NCBI GenBank assembly: GCA_903919165.1
Contig: CAIXHJ010000453.1
Location: forward strand, 1-8,898
Source: an uncultured Holophagaceae bacterium
GTDB taxonomy: Bacteria > Acidobacteriota > Holophagae > Holophagales > Holophagaceae
DNA length: 8,898 nt
Direction: 5' to 3'
Shown here: piece after piece, positions 1 through 5,892 of the stretch
Numbering within the stretch: the first letter of the stretch is position 1
How the letters are laid out: every line of letters starts with the position of its first letter
Position numbers and translations under genes: made by a program
The notes under the pieces: model-generated
The model's input: the letters and a program-made list of their open reading frames with translations, nothing else
Database searches by the model: none
What the model was told of the DNA's origin: nothing

Positions 1-73
1 GCCCATCCCGCACAGCGAGGCCCATCCCCGGACAAGGGCAACTGATACGAATGGACTGTCAATAGCAAAGAAT

Positions 74-155
74 CACCACGAAGACAGGAAGACGGGAAGA
101 AAAAATCCATGCCAGTGCCTTTGTAGTTATTCGTGGTCTTTCCGTCTTCGTGGTG
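74..155. repeat. Inverted repeat element with period-8 arm
   Basis: The 12-base arms CACCACGAAGAC (74-85) and GTCTTCGTGGTG (144-155) are perfect reverse complements. Pairing continues inwards with small mismatches (GGAAGAC against GGAAAGAC). The left arm is itself short-period sequence: GAAGAC at 80-85, GAAGAC at 88-93 and GAAGAA at 96-101. The centre (about 102-130) is AT-richer. From memory, CACCACGAAGAC-type strings recur between genes in many environmental bacterial genomes. A dispersed intergenic element is therefore the likely identity, but that comparison has not been run. No coding capacity is visible. Confidence 0.7.
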
Positions 156-198
156 AGAACAGCCTTTCTTAGGTCATGACCGCTCGTTGGTATGGATC

Positions 199-354
199 AC
201 GCAGAGGACAGAGAGAGGCATCGACCCATCCCTGCACGGACAGTCGGAGGCGGCTCGCCCACATTGACGCCTTCTTCTTGATCAGCTGTTGGTCGGTGTT
301 CATCGGTGGTTCAAATGGCTTTTGCTTTTTGCTTTTCCTCTGTGTCCTCGGCGT
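199..354. repeat. Second inverted repeat element, 17-base arms
   Basis: The left arm at 199-215 (ACGCAGAGGACAGAGAG) pairs with the reverse complement of 338-354, matching at 15 of 17 bases. Inside the right half sits a period-10 direct repeat, CGGTGTTCAT (294-303) followed by CGGTGGTTCA (304-313). The reverse complement reads GAACCACCGATGAACACCG, which resembles a repeat string I remember from intergenic DNA of unrelated bacteria. It lies between the first inverted repeat and the ftsK 3' end. The interior (216-290) shows no recognisable gene. Confidence 0.6.
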
Positions 355-396
355 TCCAGCCCTTTGGCCATGGGAACGCGGCCCGCGCATGCGCTC

Positions 397-2970
397 CTAT
401 TCAGCCGCGATCAGGACTTCCCGCGGTTTGCCTGCGCCCCGGTCGGGGCCGACGATGCCCTCCTCCTCCATGCGATCGATCAGGCGGGCGGCCCGGCCAT
501 ATCCGAGGTTCAGCTTCCGCTGGAGCAGGCTGGTGCTCGCCTTGCGTTCGCGTTTCACCACGGCGAGAGCGCGGACGTAGATGTCGTCGACTTCGGTCAT
601 GTCCGGGTCATCCAGCAAGGCCGTTTCTTCTTCGGTCTCCATGGCGCTGATGAGGGCCTGGTTGTAGTCGGGCCGCCCCCGTTCGCGGAGCCAGGTGACG
701 AGGCGCAGGGTCTCCGCTTCGCTGAGGAAGGGCGCGTGGATGCGTTTCGGATGGCTGGCGCCACTGGGAAGGAAGAGCGCATCCCCGGCACCCAGCAGCT
801 GCTCGCCGCCGCTGCAATCGAGGATGGTGCGGCTGTCGATCTTGGTGCGCACCCGGTAGCTGAGCCGACTGGGCAGGTTGGCCTTGATGACGCCGGTGAC
901 CACGTCCACACTGGGCCGCTGGGTGGCCAGGATCAGGTGGATGCCCACGGCTCGGGCCTTCTGGGCGATGCGCGCGATGCTGTCCTCCACCTCGCTGCGG
1001 GCGACCATCATGAGGTCGGCCAGCTCGTCGATCACCACCAGCACGTAGGGCAGGGGCTCCAGGACGGAGGGTCGGTCGGGCCAGCGGGGATTGGGCGTCC
1101 GGTCCGTGAGGTCCATGGAACCGCCCGCATCCGCGAGCTTGGCGTTGAAGCCCTTCAGATCGCGCACGCTGAGCAGGGCCAGGCGCCGGTAGCGGTCTTC
1201 CATCTGGGCCACCACCCACTTGAGGACGCGGCCGGCCTCCTTCATGTCCGTCACCACCGGGGCCCACAGGTGCGGGATGTCCTCGTAGACGCCCAGCTCC
1301 ACCATCTTGGGATCCACCAGGATGAGCTTCACCTCGTTGGGCATGGCGCGCACGAGGCAGGAGCAGATCATGGCGTTCACGCCCACGCTCTTGCCGCTGC
1401 CGGTGCTGCCGCCGATGAGCAGGTGGGGCATCTTGTTGAGGTCCGCCACCACGGGCCTGCCGGCGATGTCCTTGCCCAGGGCGAGGTGCAGCAGACCCCC
1501 AGCATCGCGGAAGGCGGGGCTGTCGATGACCTCGCGGAAGGTGATGATCTCGCGCTGCGGATTGGGCACCTCGATGCCCACCAGGTTCTTGCCCGGAATC
1601 CGGTCCATGCGTACGGCCTCGGCCTGCAGGGCCAGGGCGAGGTCCTCCTCCATGCCCAGGATGCGGGAAAGCGGGATGCCCGCGTCCGGCTGGAACTCGA
1701 AGACCGTGACCACGGGGCCGGGCTGCATGCCGGTGACCACGCCCTTGATCTTGAATTCGGCCAGCTTCTGTCCAATCCGTTCCTTGATGACCGCCAGCAT
1801 GGCCAGGTCGATCTTGGCGTGCTGGCCCGGTGGATCGAAGAGGCGGCGCGGAGGCAGGGTCTCGCGCTCGGTGACCGAGGGCCTGGGCGGATCCGGAGGC
1901 AGGGGTGGGAGCGGCCTCGAGGGCGTGGGTTCCGTCAGTGGAAGGGGTGGCTGGACGATCTCGCGCCCGAAGCGGTCCTTGACCACCCGGGCACGGGCCA
2001 CGGTGGGTTTGGCCACGGGCGCGGGCGGGGCTTGCGACAGCAGTTTCGTGCGGAAAGGGGGCGTGGGTTCGTTTCCGGTGGCCACGGGGCCCGCGGCGGG
2101 AAGGACCTGGGCCTCGATGACGGCCGAGGTCGCATCCAGATTCATGGACTGGATGGGAGGCAGCAGGTCCTCGGCTTTGATCATGGGCCGCTTCTTCCTG
2201 GCGTCGGCGGTTTCCAACTCGGCCTTCAGGAGGGCCTCGCGCTGGCCTTCGAGGGCCTGCTGGCGAAGGGCCAGAGCCTGAAGGGCGATGGCATCTCCAG
2301 CGTCGATCTCCACCTGATTCGGGTCGCGTCCCCGAAGGAAGGGCCGCTTCACCATGGTCAGGAAATGCTGGAAACCCTTCGCCGGCATGGGCTTCATCCA
2401 GGGCCAGGCCCTTTCGCCGAGCCAGCGCGTGAGGAGGCGGCCCAGTCCGCGGGTCAGCACGGGCGCCAGCACAAGGGCGCAGATCAGCATCAGGACGACC
2501 AGCAGGAGGGGCAGTCCCACCGGTCCCAGGAAGTGGCGTTCCAACGGCCAGATCGCGCTTCCGATCCAGCCGCCCCAGCGATAGGTGGGGACCCCTCCTT
2601 CGGGCAGCCCGATCCAAACGCGGTCGCCGAAAGCGCCCAAGGCGGTCCAGAAGGATAGCGCCAGTCCCAGCCAGGCCAGGCGGTCGGGCCAGTGGCGTCC
2701 GACACGGGGCCAGGCCTCCCAGAGCAGGTAGGGCGGTACGATCCAGGCCCCGACGCCCAGGAGGGTCTGCAGCAGTCCCGCCAGGGTGGCGCCCACGGTG
2801 CCGCAGAGATTCTGCACGGGGGCGACGGTGGCTCCCTGTGTGAAGGGATGGGGATCCAGGGGATGGAAGCTGCCCAGGGAGAGCAGCAGCAGCAGGGCCG
2901 CGAAACCCAGCACGGCCCTCAGCATCCAGCGGCCGACCCCCTGCAAATCGCCTCCATGGTGTGATCCCAC
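397..2970 (-). CDS. ftsK: DNA translocase FtsK
   Basis: This is a hexameric, ATP-driven double-stranded DNA pump anchored at the division septum. It clears and aligns the chromosome terminus and, in species with XerCD/dif, activates dimer resolution. The 857-residue protein has four hydrophobic segments near residues 16-35, 54-85, 98-114 and 147-173. A charged then Pro-rich linker runs from about 200 to 385. The alpha domain is about 386-482, Walker A is GSTGSGKS at 521-528, and Walker B ends in VVIDE at 645-649. The C-terminal gamma winged helix is about 791-857. The linker is short compared with E. coli FtsK, as in many bacteria. The GTG start at 2970 has no clear ribosome site. An ATG at 2925 (residue 16, just before the first membrane segment) is preceded by AGGGGG and is a serious alternative. 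It is the last gene of the minus-strand block, 23 bases after the deacetylase stop. In the recognition helix, GYGRAARLID replaces the E. coli GYNRAARIIE. Confidence 0.97.
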   Translation of the reverse strand: MGSHHGGDLQGVGRWMLRAVLGFAALLLLLSLGSFHPLDPHPFTQGATVAPVQNLCGTVGATLAGLLQTLLGVGAWIVPPYLLWEAWPRVGRHWPDRLAWLGLALSFWTALGAFGDRVWIGLPEGGVPTYRWGGWIGSAIWPLERHFLGPVGLPLLLVVLMLICALVLAPVLTRGLGRLLTRWLGERAWPWMKPMPAKGFQHFLTMVKRPFLRGRDPNQVEIDAGDAIALQALALRQQALEGQREALLKAELETADARKKRPMIKAEDLLPPIQSMNLDATSAVIEAQVLPAAGPVATGNEPTPPFRTKLLSQAPPAPVAKPTVARARVVKDRFGREIVQPPLPLTEPTPSRPLPPLPPDPPRPSVTERETLPPRRLFDPPGQHAKIDLAMLAVIKERIGQKLAEFKIKGVVTGMQPGPVVTVFEFQPDAGIPLSRILGMEEDLALALQAEAVRMDRIPGKNLVGIEVPNPQREIITFREVIDSPAFRDAGGLLHLALGKDIAGRPVVADLNKMPHLLIGGSTGSGKSVGVNAMICSCLVRAMPNEVKLILVDPKMVELGVYEDIPHLWAPVVTDMKEAGRVLKWVVAQMEDRYRRLALLSVRDLKGFNAKLADAGGSMDLTDRTPNPRWPDRPSVLEPLPYVLVVIDELADLMMVARSEVEDSIARIAQKARAVGIHLILATQRPSVDVVTGVIKANLPSRLSYRVRTKIDSRTILDCSGGEQLLGAGDALFLPSGASHPKRIHAPFLSEAETLRLVTWLRERGRPDYNQALISAMETEEETALLDDPDMTEVDDIYVRALAVVKRERKASTSLLQRKLNLGYGRAARLIDRMEEEGIVGPDRGAGKPREVLIAAE

Positions 2971-2993
2971 AGTGTAGCCCAGCGAGTGCGGCT

Positions 2994-4766
2994 TCAGCGG
3001 CCCTGCGGAAGGGACCCGCTCAGCAGGGCAAGCCGCTGATGGGGGTTCCAGACGGGTTTCCCGAGGTCACGCAGGATGGTGCCGGCGGATACAAAGGTCC
3101 AACCCTCCATTCGGGCGCGGTCCATGAAGGCGCCGAGGCCAGCCGTGGGACGATCGCCCAGTTCCCGCGCCGAGCCCAGATGCATGAGCACGATGAGCCC
3201 ATCGCCGTCGCGGCCCAGGCGCTGTTGGAGCCGCTGGACGATGGCGTCGCCGGTCCTGTAAAGCCGGCGGTCCTTGGAGGTGGCCCAGTCGAGGGTGTCG
3301 GCGCCCTCGCTCCAGCCGACGTGACGATAGCCCAGTTCCTCGGCCCAGCGGCGGATTTCCGCCGTGTGCTCACCGTAGGGCGCCCGCCAGTAGGGGTCCA
3401 TGGGCCGCCCGAGGAGGCGCACCAGGGCCGCGTCGGCCTCGAGCAGTTCGCGCTGCACGCGCTCCCGGGTCCACTTGGGATCGCGCTTCATACCCGGTGC
3501 GAAGTGGGGATGGTTCATGGTGTGATTGCCGATTTCGTGTCCCTCGGCCGCCATGCGCTTGACGAGGGCCGGGTATCGCTGGATGAAGGCGCCCGTGAGG
3601 AAGAGGGTGGTCTGCACGCCGCGGGCCTTCAGCAGGTCGAGCACCTCGGTGGCGACCTCAGCACTGGAACCACCATCGAAGCTGAGCAGGATGCGCTTCT
3701 GCCCTCCGGGAGCCCGGGTGAGGTTCAGTGCCTCGCCCATGCCAGGCCAGGCGGAGGGGGCGCCTTTCAGGAGAACCGGAGCGGCCAACGAGACGGGAGG
3801 TGGCAGGGGGGTCGCGGGGCGAGGCACCGCCGGCTCAGCCAGGACCGGAACCAAGGTAGACGCGCGACGGGACAGCTCGATGGGGGTGGCGGCCGCGCTG
3901 GGCATGGCCGGGGTTTTCCGGTCCGGAATCGGCGTGACGGGCAGGTCCCGCAACCGTGCCTCGGCCCGGGTTTTCGGAGGCGGCGGTTCGGGAAGGGCCG
4001 TCGACAGAAGGGGCTGTCGTCGGAGCGAGGCGTCAGCGGGCGGCCTCGGAGCTGGCCCTTCGGGTATAGGCGCCGGCAAGGCAAGGGGCTTCCGTTCGGG
4101 TATCGCCTGGACGGGCAGATTCTGTAACCGTGCCTCGGCCCGGGTTTTCGCGAGCGGTGGTTCGGGAAGAGGCGCCGGCAGAAGGAGCGGCCTTCGAAGC
4201 GAGGCTTCGGCCGAATGCCAGGGGACTGGTCCTTCGGTCATGGGCGCAGGCAGGGCAAGGGGCTTTCGTTTAGGGATCGCTTGGACAGGCAGATTCCCCA
4301 ACCGGGTTTCGGCATGAGTCTTCGGGGCGGGAGGTTCGGGAATGGGTCTGGGCGCGGCCTCCGGCGTGGCGACCGCGAGGGGTTCGGGCCTCTGGGCGAG
4401 GCGAGAGGTCTCGCGTGTGACCTTCGGTCGCTCGGTCGGCAGCGAGAATTCAAACCGCGCCAGCACCCGGCCGTCGTCGGTGCGAAGCACGGCCGACTCG
4501 CCTGGGGGTGGACGGAAGAACTCCCAGCGCACGGGTCCCTGCTCGGCAAAGCGGTGCTCCCGGATGGAGCGGCCTTCCAGGATGAGTTCTGTGGGCTCGG
4601 GGACCTCGCCTTCCACCACAGCCAGGCTGCCGACGGGATGCCAGGACCAGGGCGGGAGGGGGGCGGTCAGCGGGGAGGCTGGAGGGGACACCCCCTCGGA
4701 AGGTTCTTTCCGCCCACAGGCCGTCAGCAGCAGCAGCAGGGCCAGCCCGGCCCGGAGACCCTTCAT
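2994..4766 (-). CDS. NodB-type polysaccharide deacetylase lipoprotein with tandem repeats
   Basis: This is a probable envelope carbohydrate esterase family 4 (NodB) enzyme that removes acetyl groups from a glycan such as peptidoglycan. It has 590 residues. The N-terminus is a lipoprotein signal with lipobox LTAC and lipidated Cys17. An uncharacterised, probably beta-rich stretch spans about 40-115, followed by a Pro/Ala/Arg-rich spacer (about 118-350) holding three 58-residue repeats. The NodB domain runs from about 357 to 565. NodB motifs are SFDGG at 362-366, HTMNH at 415-419 (metal-binding His), RAPYG at 461-465, DTLDW at 490-494 and LMH ending at His529. Motif 1 usually reads TFDD, so the second Asp, a metal ligand, is Gly365 here. 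Related groups with FDGG or FDNG exist, so activity is not excluded. The ATG start overlaps the upstream queD-like stop as ATGA, implying translational coupling. The gene is likely co-transcribed with ftsK. Substrate is unknown. Confidence 0.9.
   Translation of the reverse strand: MKGLRAGLALLLLLTACGRKEPSEGVSPPASPLTAPLPPWSWHPVGSLAVVEGEVPEPTELILEGRSIREHRFAEQGPVRWEFFRPPPGESAVLRTDDGRVLARFEFSLPTERPKVTRETSRLAQRPEPLAVATPEAAPRPIPEPPAPKTHAETRLGNLPVQAIPKRKPLALPAPMTEGPVPWHSAEASLRRPLLLPAPLPEPPLAKTRAEARLQNLPVQAIPERKPLALPAPIPEGPAPRPPADASLRRQPLLSTALPEPPPPKTRAEARLRDLPVTPIPDRKTPAMPSAAATPIELSRRASTLVPVLAEPAVPRPATPLPPPVSLAAPVLLKGAPSAWPGMGEALNLTRAPGGQKRILLSFDGGSSAEVATEVLDLLKARGVQTTLFLTGAFIQRYPALVKRMAAEGHEIGNHTMNHPHFAPGMKRDPKWTRERVQRELLEADAALVRLLGRPMDPYWRAPYGEHTAEIRRWAEELGYRHVGWSEGADTLDWATSKDRRLYRTGDAIVQRLQQRLGRDGDGLIVLMHLGSARELGDRPTAGLGAFMDRARMEGWTFVSAGTILRDLGKPVWNPHQRLALLSGSLPQGR
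3819..4340 (-). repeat. Three 174-bp tandem repeats inside the deacetylase gene
   Basis: The encoded spacer repeats with a period of 58 residues: 143-200 (bases 4167-4340), 201-258 (3993-4166) and 259-316 (3819-3992). Each unit starts PEPP, then K-T-x-A-E-x-RL, LPV, IP and R-K. Units 1 and 2 agree at about 40 of 58 residues. Unit 3 follows them for its first half and then diverges. No frame is broken, since 174 is a multiple of three. The composition (Pro, Ala, Arg, Leu) suggests an extended spacer rather than a folded enzyme domain. Gain and loss of units by recombination is a plausible origin. Confidence 0.9.
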
Positions 4767-5113
4767 GGCGTTTCCGGAGCACGGCAGAGTGCCCAGTAAT
4801 TGGCCTTTTCACGGATCTTCACCCAACGGGGCTGCAAGGCCGCGCCTTGCAGGTGGTGAAAAGCAAGTTCGGAAAGGACTTCTGCGGTGGGGTTGCGTCC
4901 GGCGAGGGGGGGAAGGTCGTTCAGCAGGTGGTAGTCGATGGAATCCACCCAGGCGTCCAGGGCTGCGGCAAAGGCGGGTTCCTCCGCCTCGGAAACGCAC
5001 TCCACAGCGGCCACCACCTCCCAGTTGTGTCCATGGCGCTCCTCCTGGAAGCCAGGAAGGTCATGGAAGTGGTCCGCCACGAAGGCGCGATGGAGGGAGA
5101 GGGTGAAGGCCAT
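4763..5113 (-). CDS. QueD/PTPS-family protein with atypical active site
   Basis: This belongs to the COG0720 family, which in queuosine synthesis makes 6-carboxytetrahydropterin from dihydroneopterin triphosphate and in other branches serves folate or biopterin synthesis. It has 116 residues, close to E. coli QueD (about 120). The zinc ligands are visible: His15 in FVADHF, and His27 and His29 in HGHN. The LNDL...NPTAEVL block (64-80) and Glu102, matching the pterin-holding Glu110 of E. coli, are also kept. Two catalytic residues are not: the Cys four residues before HGH is Gln23, and the His of the LDHxxLND motif is Tyr61 (IDYHLLND). Glu24 and Glu25 follow Gln23, so a PTPS-III-like folate role or another pterin reaction is possible. 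I therefore withhold the symbol queD. The start fits the family N-terminus but has no good ribosome site. The stop overlaps the next gene by 4 bases. No other queuosine gene is in view. Confidence 0.85.
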   Translation of the reverse strand: MAFTLSLHRAFVADHFHDLPGFQEERHGHNWEVVAAVECVSEAEEPAFAAALDAWVDSIDYHLLNDLPPLAGRNPTAEVLSELAFHHLQGAALQPRWVKIREKANYWALCRAPETP

Positions 5114-5123
5114 ACTCGAGTAT

Positions 5124-5158
5124 AGCGGTCAGCTATCGGCTTTCGGCTGTCAGCTGTC
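5124..5158. repeat. Five-copy 7-bp tandem repeat
   Basis: Read on the plus strand the units are AGCGGTC, AGCTATC, GGCTTTC, GGCTGTC and AGCTGTC, fitting RGCTNTC with one mismatch in the first. The array fills nearly all of the 36 bases between the queD-like start and the HD-protein stop. It also supplies the HD stop codon (5150-5152) and part of its last codons. From memory, similar heptamer strings occur in intergenic DNA of various environmental bacteria, which I cannot check here. Confidence 0.75.
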
Positions 5159-5815
5159 GGCAGAGAGTTCGGATCGGAGGGCCTCGAGGTAGGTGAGCAT
5201 GGTGCGCTGCCGGTCCAACGCCAGGTACCGTCCCGAGGCAGTCTTCATCTCGGCATCGAGCTTGAGGAGCTTCCTCTTGAAGTGATCAAGGCTCCATGTT
5301 TTGTCATCCAGATCGCGGCCCTCGGCCCAAGGATCCTCCAGGTGCCACAGCTCCGCGCCGAAGCTGGCGCCCGTGGCGAAGACCCTCGCCACGCCAATGG
5401 CGCCCATGGCTTCGAGCCGGTCCGCGTCCTGCACCACCGCGGCCTCCAGGCTGGCGGGCGTGCCGCCACCGCTCCAGCTGTGGCTGGCCACGGCGGCGGT
5501 GATGGCCTCGGCGCGGGTTTCGAGTCCCAGCGTCTCCTCGCACCAGCAGGGCACGAGGTCCGCGGCCATCTGGGCCGTCATGGGCGATTCCGGGTGGTTC
5601 TTGGGCCGGTAGACCAGATCGTGCAGGAGGGCTCCGGCCACGCAGACCTCCGGGTCCGCGCCCTCCTTCTTCGCCAGCCGGTGGGCCAGCCGCGCCACCC
5701 GCAGGATGTGCCCCAGATCGTGGGCCGCATCTCGATGAAACGGTTCCGACGCGAGGTGCTCGCGGAGCCGCGCCAGAAGCGGCTCGAACCATGGAAAGGG
5801 AATCACAGTACGCAT
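5150..5815 (-). CDS. HD-domain phosphohydrolase, YedJ/YpgQ-like
   Basis: This is a cytoplasmic metal-dependent HD-superfamily hydrolase. B. subtilis YpgQ of this group is a nucleotide pyrophosphatase, while E. coli YedJ is poorly defined, so the substrate here is unknown. The 221 residues resemble YedJ as I remember it along most of the length. Key positions are His36 in HDLGHILRV, His65-Asp66 in LLHDLVY, a His112 region (ASHSW), and Asp130 with Asp132 in VVQDADRLEAMGAIGVARVF. The conserved tail includes LDDKTWSLDHFKRKLLKL (169-186). The metal site looks complete. The ATG at 5815 is the only reasonable start, with a weak ribosome site. The gene heads the minus-strand block and is divergent from dsbD across 77 bases. 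Its last three residues (ADS) and stop are encoded by a 7-bp tandem repeat, so the native C-terminus may have been altered by that repeat. Confidence 0.92.
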   Translation of the reverse strand: MRTVIPFPWFEPLLARLREHLASEPFHRDAAHDLGHILRVARLAHRLAKKEGADPEVCVAGALLHDLVYRPKNHPESPMTAQMAADLVPCWCEETLGLETRAEAITAAVASHSWSGGGTPASLEAAVVQDADRLEAMGAIGVARVFATGASFGAELWHLEDPWAEGRDLDDKTWSLDHFKRKLLKLDAEMKTASGRYLALDRQRTMLTYLEALRSELSADS

Positions 5816-5835
5816 GGATCCAGGCTAGCGGAAAG

Positions 5836-5882
5836 GATTCCGGCCGCCTCGTCTGGAAGGGCTAGACTGGAAGATTCCGGCC
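5836..5882. promoter_or_regulatory. Paired GGAA/TTCC dyads in divergent gap
   Basis: The 10-base string GATTCCGGCC occurs twice in the 77 bases between the HD gene and dsbD, at 5836-5845 and 5873-5882. Each copy is preceded by GGAA, giving quasi-palindromes GGAAAGGATTCC (5831-5842 region) and GGAAGATTCC (5869-5878 region). The spacing of 37 bases is not far from an integral number of helical turns. A weak -10-like TAGACT lies at 5863-5868 for dsbD. This could be an operator shared by the divergent genes, or chance in GC-rich DNA. Confidence 0.3.
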
Positions 5883-5883
5883 C

Positions 5884-5887
5884 GGAG
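5884..5887 (+). promoter_or_regulatory. Ribosome binding site of dsbD
   Basis: GGAG lies five bases upstream of the ATG at 5893. It favours this start over the in-frame ATG three codons later (5902), where the gap would be too long. Confidence 0.6.
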
Positions 5888-5892
5888 TCCCC

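Larger units (their letters stand above)
1..396. other. Intergenic stretch without a supported gene
   Basis: No reading frame here has a family signature, a convincing ribosome binding site or a sensible length. The open frames that cross it mostly run antisense into ftsK. Two imperfect inverted repeats fill most of it (74-155 and 199-354, listed separately). A 9-base direct repeat, GCCCATCCC, occurs at 1-9 and 20-28. A perfect 10-base palindrome, GCGCATGCGC, lies at 385-394 just past the ftsK stop but has no T-tract. The first 60 bases could belong to the edge of a neighbouring gene, which cannot be decided from this window. Confidence 0.6.

Noticed and set aside
1..60. Possible start of another minus-strand gene at the left edge
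   Set aside because: An ATG is followed by only eight codons before the edge and lacks a properly spaced ribosome site, so nothing can be supported.
74..354. CRISPR array
   Set aside because: The repeats are inverted pairs and short-period sequence, not regularly spaced direct repeats with unique spacers, and no cas gene is present.
385..394. Palindrome GCGCATGCGC just downstream of ftsK as a terminator
   Set aside because: The stem is only five base pairs with no loop and no T-tract, so it does not qualify as an intrinsic terminator.
289..2658. Very long plus-strand open frame opposite ftsK
   Set aside because: It is rich in His, Gly and Asp with no family resemblance, and it is antisense to a well-supported ftsK. 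Long antisense frames are common in GC-rich DNA.
2961..4799. Plus-strand open frames opposite the deacetylase gene
   Set aside because: They mirror the repetitive, Pro-rich coding sequence on the minus strand and have no recognisable domain or start signal.
5119..5124. TATACT -10-like box before the queD-like gene
   Set aside because: It lies five bases from the start codon with no matching -35, and it overlaps the start of the heptamer repeat.
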